From contig JADFIX010000137.1 in assembly GCA_022566435.1 (NCBI GenBank), positions 1 to 7,811 of the forward strand: a stretch of 7,811 bases of DNA, given 5' to 3'. This DNA is from Planctomycetota bacterium. Lineage in GTDB: Bacteria; Planctomycetota; Phycisphaerae; UBA1845. The notes under the pieces are model-generated. The model searched no databases, had not been told where the DNA came from, and saw only the letters and a program-made list of their open reading frames with translations. A program made the position numbers and the translations under genes. The stretch's first letter is position 1. Every line of letters begins with the position of its first letter. Positions 4,395 to 7,811 of the stretch are shown here, piece by piece.

Positions 4395-7281
4395 TTGGAC
4401 GCGAATCAAGGGGGTCCTGGCCGACGCTTTTGATATACATATCGATGATCGCCCGGCGCTGCTCGATGAAGCGTGCGGGGGTGATGTAAAGTTGCGTCGA
4501 GAAGTTGAATCGCTGCTGGCCGCTGATGCGTACGCGGAGGAGCTGCTGCCGAACAGCGTCCATCGGGTGAGAGTCGATCCCGGTGCCGTAGCGGTACGGG
4601 AAGATGGACACAAGCTCCCCGGTTTTCCCGACGGACGAATCGGTCGGTTCCGCATTCTCCGACTCATTGCCGAGGGCGGTATGGGCGTTGTCTATCTTGC
4701 GGAGCAAGAGAACCCGCGGCGAGAGGTGGCCCTCAAGCTGATCAAGGGTGGTTTGTTGTCGCCAGCGATACGAAAGCGATTCAAGCATGAGGCGGGCGCG
4801 CTCGGGCGGCTGCACCATCCGGGCATCGTCCAAGTGCATGAAGCGGGTACGGTGGAAACGGAACTCGGCGATCAGCCGTTCGTTGCCATGGAATTCGCTC
4901 CCGGGCAGACGCTTACCGACTATGCGAAACGGGCCTCGCTGAGCCCGCGCGACTGCATGTCGCTGATGGCCACAATCGCAGATGCCGTTCACCACGCCCA
5001 TCAGCATGGCGTCATCCACCGCGACCTCAAACCGGCCAACATTCTTGTGGATGCCGACGGCCAACCGAAAATCTTCGATTTTGGCGTGGCACGCCTGACG
5101 GATGCGGACACCACATTGACCACCATGCATACGCATACCGGACAGGTGATCGGCACACTGCCGTATATGAGTCCGGAACAGGCGTCCGGGAATCCCGATG
5201 ATGTCGATATTCGGTGCGACGTCTACGCTCTCGGCGTTCTGACATATCAGTTGCTTAGTGGGCGGTTGCCGCACGTCATGCACGACAAGATGGTTTTCGA
5301 CGCCTTGCGGATGATCCGGGAAGAAGACCCCTTACCCCTAAGCTCGATCGACACCAAGCTTCGCGGCGACATCGATACCATTGTCGGAAAGGCACTGGAG
5401 AAAGACAAAACTCTCCGCTACGACTCCGCCGCCGCGTTCGCATCGGATATCCGACGGTTCCTTGAACACCAGCCGATACTCGCCCGACCCACGACGGCGT
5501 TTTACCAATTGAGCCGGTTCGGGCGTCGTAACAGGGTCTTGGTTGGCGGCATTCTCGCAGTCTTCGTTGCGCTCGTGGTGGGTGTAATCGGTACGACGTG
5601 GCAGGCTGTTGTTGCTGGCCGCGCACAGAATCTGGCCCACCAGCGTTTGGTGGAAGTCGAGCGGTCGCAAAAGGACCTTAAGAAGATCACGGATTTTCAA
5701 AGCGAAATGCTCATGCATGTCGTTCCTGAGATGCTTGGTCATAACGCGATTTCCGATCTTCGCCGACGCATACAAGACCAACTGCGCAGCGCCGACACCA
5801 CCGGAGTGGAAATCGATGAGGCACTGAATGACTTCGACGTATTGCTGGATCAGGTGAACCGGGCGGATTTCGGTCGAGAACTGATCCACCGGAACATACT
5901 GAGCCGTGCTGCGGAGACGATGGCCAAGGATTTCGCCGATCAGCCACTGATCGAAGCCCGCCTGCTCGTTTCACTGGCACAAATGTACGAAAGTCTAGGA
6001 GCCTCTCGCCAAGTAGAACTGCATTTGCGAACGGCCCTGGCATTGCGTCAAACGGAGCTAGGAGAAGAGCATTACGACACGGCGTCTGCTATGAGTGAGC
6101 TTGCGGCTTGTCTTCGCCTACAGGGGCACTACGAGGAGGCAGTGTCCTTGTTCAATAAAGCACTAAAGGTCCATCGAGACGCTATGTGGATGACCGCTCT
6201 GGGTCTGTGCTTCCTTGACCAAAATCGGAAGGAGGAAGCGGAGCCGATTCTGAAGGAGGCATGGAAGATCGCCCAGTCCGAATTGAGTGAGAATCATCCC
6301 GCGACATTGGCCTGTATTAACAACCTGGCGTTACTATACGGTGATGACGAGCTCGAAGAGGCGGCGCGGCTTCACACAATAGAACTTGAGCTAAGCAAGA
6401 GAGTAAACGGCCCGGAGCACCCGGAAACGCTGATTTCTATGAATAATCTAGCCATCGTGCGCGCTCAACAGAACCAGTTCGACAAGGCAACGCAACTGCA
6501 CAACGAAGCGATCGACATTTCGTCGCGCATCAACGGCAGAAACCATACCGATACACTCTGGCTGCGAAACAGACTAGGGACAACGTACGTCCAACAGGGC
6601 CGGCCGGAGGACGCGTGTCAGTTATTTGAGCAGACGCTAGAGGCTTTCCGCAACAACGACGACGTAGAGCACCCGGAATCGTTAACGGCCATGCTCGGCT
6701 TGGCAACGAGTTACTCGCGCTGCGACCGATATATGGAGGCTGAGCCGTTGTTCCTACGAACGATAGAGACCCGACGACAATTGTTCGGTGGAGCATCTTC
6801 AGACACCGCGACCGCGCTGATTAGACTCGCATCGCTCTATGTGGCAACTGAAAGGTACGGCGAGGCGAAACCGCTGTATATGGAGGGTCTCAGCATCCGT
6901 CGCCACGTCTTGGGCAACACTCATCGAAAGACGATCGCGGCGTTGAGCCTCTTTGGGAGAATGTACCTCAAGCAAGAGGACTACACGGCTGCCGCGCCGC
7001 TTCTACGTGAGGCCGTGGACTCTTCGCGGCTCCCAAATCGCGAACAAGAGCTCGGCCAATACCTGACCGAATACGGCAAGTGCTTGATCGGACTCCAGGA
7101 GTTCGAGGATGCCGAGACCGCCTTACTGGAAGCTCCTCAGCTCCTCGCGGCCGCGATGGGCCCATCGCACAAGCGAACAATAGCAACCATCACGGCAATC
7201 ATTGGGCTTTACGAAGCTTGGAACAAGCCGATCAAGGCCGAAGAATACCGGACAATGAAATTTGAGACCCCAAGAGAATAA
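4378..7281 (+). CDS. Transmembrane Ser/Thr protein kinase with C-terminal TPR repeats
   Basis: A 967-residue kinase of the bacterial Pkn (Hanks) type. Residues 1-56 match the short helical N-terminal segment usual in planctomycete kinases. The kinase domain spans about 88-365: Gly loop AEGGMGVVY (98-106), catalytic Lys120 in VALK, helix-C Glu138, HRDLKPAN (214-221, catalytic Asp216), DFG (234-236), SPE (265-267) and DVYALGV (281-287). All catalytic residues are present, so it should be active. A single membrane helix (about 387-406) is followed by a short coiled-coil-like segment (415-445). Kinesin-light-chain-like TPRs of about 42 residues run from about 525 to 955 and probably bind partner proteins. 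The kinase faces the cytoplasm and the TPRs would be on the far side of the membrane. The unit near 594-632 is about 11 residues short. The start is GTG with a perfect AGGAGG. The 17-nt overlap suggests coupling to the sigma factor, a plausible substrate or partner. Confidence 0.93.
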   Translation: MVRQLDWTRIKGVLADAFDIHIDDRPALLDEACGGDVKLRREVESLLAADAYAEELLPNSVHRVRVDPGAVAVREDGHKLPGFPDGRIGRFRILRLIAEGGMGVVYLAEQENPRREVALKLIKGGLLSPAIRKRFKHEAGALGRLHHPGIVQVHEAGTVETELGDQPFVAMEFAPGQTLTDYAKRASLSPRDCMSLMATIADAVHHAHQHGVIHRDLKPANILVDADGQPKIFDFGVARLTDADTTLTTMHTHTGQVIGTLPYMSPEQASGNPDDVDIRCDVYALGVLTYQLLSGRLPHVMHDKMVFDALRMIREEDPLPLSSIDTKLRGDIDTIVGKALEKDKTLRYDSAAAFASDIRRFLEHQPILARPTTAFYQLSRFGRRNRVLVGGILAVFVALVVGVIGTTWQAVVAGRAQNLAHQRLVEVERSQKDLKKITDFQSEMLMHVVPEMLGHNAISDLRRRIQDQLRSADTTGVEIDEALNDFDVLLDQVNRADFGRELIHRNILSRAAETMAKDFADQPLIEARLLVSLAQMYESLGASRQVELHLRTALALRQTELGEEHYDTASAMSELAACLRLQGHYEEAVSLFNKALKVHRDAMWMTALGLCFLDQNRKEEAEPILKEAWKIAQSELSENHPATLACINNLALLYGDDELEEAARLHTIELELSKRVNGPEHPETLISMNNLAIVRAQQNQFDKATQLHNEAIDISSRINGRNHTDTLWLRNRLGTTYVQQGRPEDACQLFEQTLEAFRNNDDVEHPESLTAMLGLATSYSRCDRYMEAEPLFLRTIETRRQLFGGASSDTATALIRLASLYVATERYGEAKPLYMEGLSIRRHVLGNTHRKTIAALSLFGRMYLKQEDYTAAAPLLREAVDSSRLPNREQELGQYLTEYGKCLIGLQEFEDAETALLEAPQLLAAAMGPSHKRTIATITAIIGLYEAWNKPIKAEEYRTMKFETPRE

Positions 7282-7545
7282 TCGATCGAGTTTTGCTTTT
7301 TGCCGGACAATTTCTGCTTGCGAATCCGTGTCATTTATCGCGGATGGGCCAACCTCGAGCTTGGACGATTGAATGAAGCGCACGCCGATCTGTCCCGTGC
7401 GTGCGACGGGTTAACGGATGTTCAGGGCGAGTATCATCCCGAAACTAAGGACGCTCTGAAACTGCTGGCGCGTGTCGAAGAACAACTGCAGATTCCATCC
7501 AACGCGCCACCCGCCGGTCACTCTGAATCGCTGGCACGGCCATAA
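7282..7545 (+). pseudogene. Remnant of a terminal TPR segment, in frame after the kinase stop
   Basis: The frame reopens directly after the kinase TAA (7279-7281), in the same phase, and runs 87 codons to a TAA at 7543-7545. From about codon 14 it reads like the last TPR of this kinase family: YRGWANLELGRLNEAHADL..., then GEYHPETKDALKLLARVEEQL. It aligns by eye with kinase residues 893-946 (YLTEYGKCLIGLQEFEDAE..., GPSHKRTIATITAIIGLYE). The only start nearby is a TTG at 7300 with no ribosome binding site. It is probably the leftover 3' end of a deleted TPR gene or a duplicated kinase tail. Readthrough of the stop to give a longer kinase is possible but unsupported. The last 16 codons (SNAPPAGHSE...) look like linker. 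Confidence 0.55.
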
Positions 7546-7547
7546 CC

Positions 7548-7811
7548 TCAAACACTCGGGCGATCGACACGTGAACGACCCGAATACGCCGGTTCTGTTG
7601 TCAAGCGCGTGTCCTCGACGGCGCCGCCCACGGTGAAATGATAAAGCGACTGATACGCCATACCATCCAACCCGAGGACGTCGTGCACCGGATCGTCGAA
7701 GTAGCAGCCGATGCCCGTGCTTCTCACGCCCGCCGCCTCGGCTTCGAGATATAGAACCTGTCCGATCATGCCCGCTTCCCAAAACAGCCGGCGGTAGTAC
7801 CAGCCGCCGTG
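7548..7811 (-). CDS. Nitroreductase-family protein, C-terminal part (5' end beyond the window)
   Basis: The frame enters from the right edge and gives 87 residues before a TGA at 7548-7550. It contains YYRRLFWEAGMIGQVLYLEA, then GVRSTGIGCYFDDPVHDVLG, then SLYHFTVGGAVEDTRL. This matches the C-terminus of a nitroreductase/SagB-like flavoprotein subgroup, in which an aromatic YHFTVGxPVxDxRL ending is common. Such enzymes bind FMN and use NAD(P)H; the substrate cannot be told from this part. The ATG at 7769 lies inside the conserved region and is not the start. The gene is convergent with the TPR remnant, only 2 nt between stops, with no terminator seen. Confidence 0.8.
   Translation of the reverse strand, partial: HGGWYYRRLFWEAGMIGQVLYLEAEAAGVRSTGIGCYFDDPVHDVLGLDGMAYQSLYHFTVGGAVEDTRLTTEPAYSGRSRVDRPSV

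Noticed and set aside
4297..5283. Long minus-strand open frame of 328 codons opposite the kinase
   Set aside because: It lies opposite the conserved kinase domain and sigma factor end; it is a high-GC shadow without motifs or a ribosome binding site.
7283..7301. CGATCG palindrome followed by T-rich sequence as a terminator after the kinase
   Set aside because: The stem is too short and the T-runs are interrupted; no stable hairpin is evident.
1..7811. CRISPR arrays, tRNA or rRNA genes, transposases, attachment sites
   Set aside because: None seen on either strand; the repeats present are within or next to protein-coding genes.

Overview
The window looks like chromosomal DNA from a planctomycete-type bacterium, most likely an uncultured member of Planctomycetota such as the Phycisphaerae. 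This is an inference from gene content. The window pairs an ECF sigma factor of the planctomycete/acidobacterial type with an overlapping transmembrane Ser/Thr kinase carrying TPR repeats. It also holds secreted right-handed beta-helix paralogues and a secreted protein with GWxENxGWINF repeats and DUF4215-type cysteine repeats. These families are greatly expanded in that phylum.

Left edge (1-763, + strand): an unrecognised acidic protein with internal repeats, possibly open at the window edge, ends in an ATGA overlap with the start of a second gene. That second gene opens with the CFVIMPF motif of a TIR/deoxyribosyltransferase-like Rossmannoid family. Only about 30-40 codons look genuine. The frame then runs into the antisense of the next gene, so the CFVIMPF gene appears broken.

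Centre-left (764-3315, - strand): three co-directional genes for exported proteins, in transcription order beta-helix protein A, beta-helix protein B and the GWINF/cysteine-rich protein. Each has a signal peptide and a GGAG ribosome binding site 7-8 nt from its start. The last gene loses family similarity in the middle of its third cysteine repeat, facing the broken CFVIMPF gene. Two convergent genes therefore both stop making sense at about 710-763, which suggests a rearrangement breakpoint or an assembly join.

Centre (3316-3785): a divergent non-coding region of about 470 bp with a cluster of short palindromes (3524-3561) and a weak candidate promoter before the sigma factor.

Right (3786-7545, + strand): the ECF sigma factor overlaps a 967-residue membrane Ser/Thr kinase by 17 nt. 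A reasonable inference is that kinase and sigma factor form one signalling unit, and that the divergent exported-protein cluster is a possible target. Downstream of the kinase, in the same reading frame, is a leftover of another terminal TPR segment. It ends 2 nt before the convergent 3' end of a nitroreductase-family gene (- strand) that enters from the right edge.
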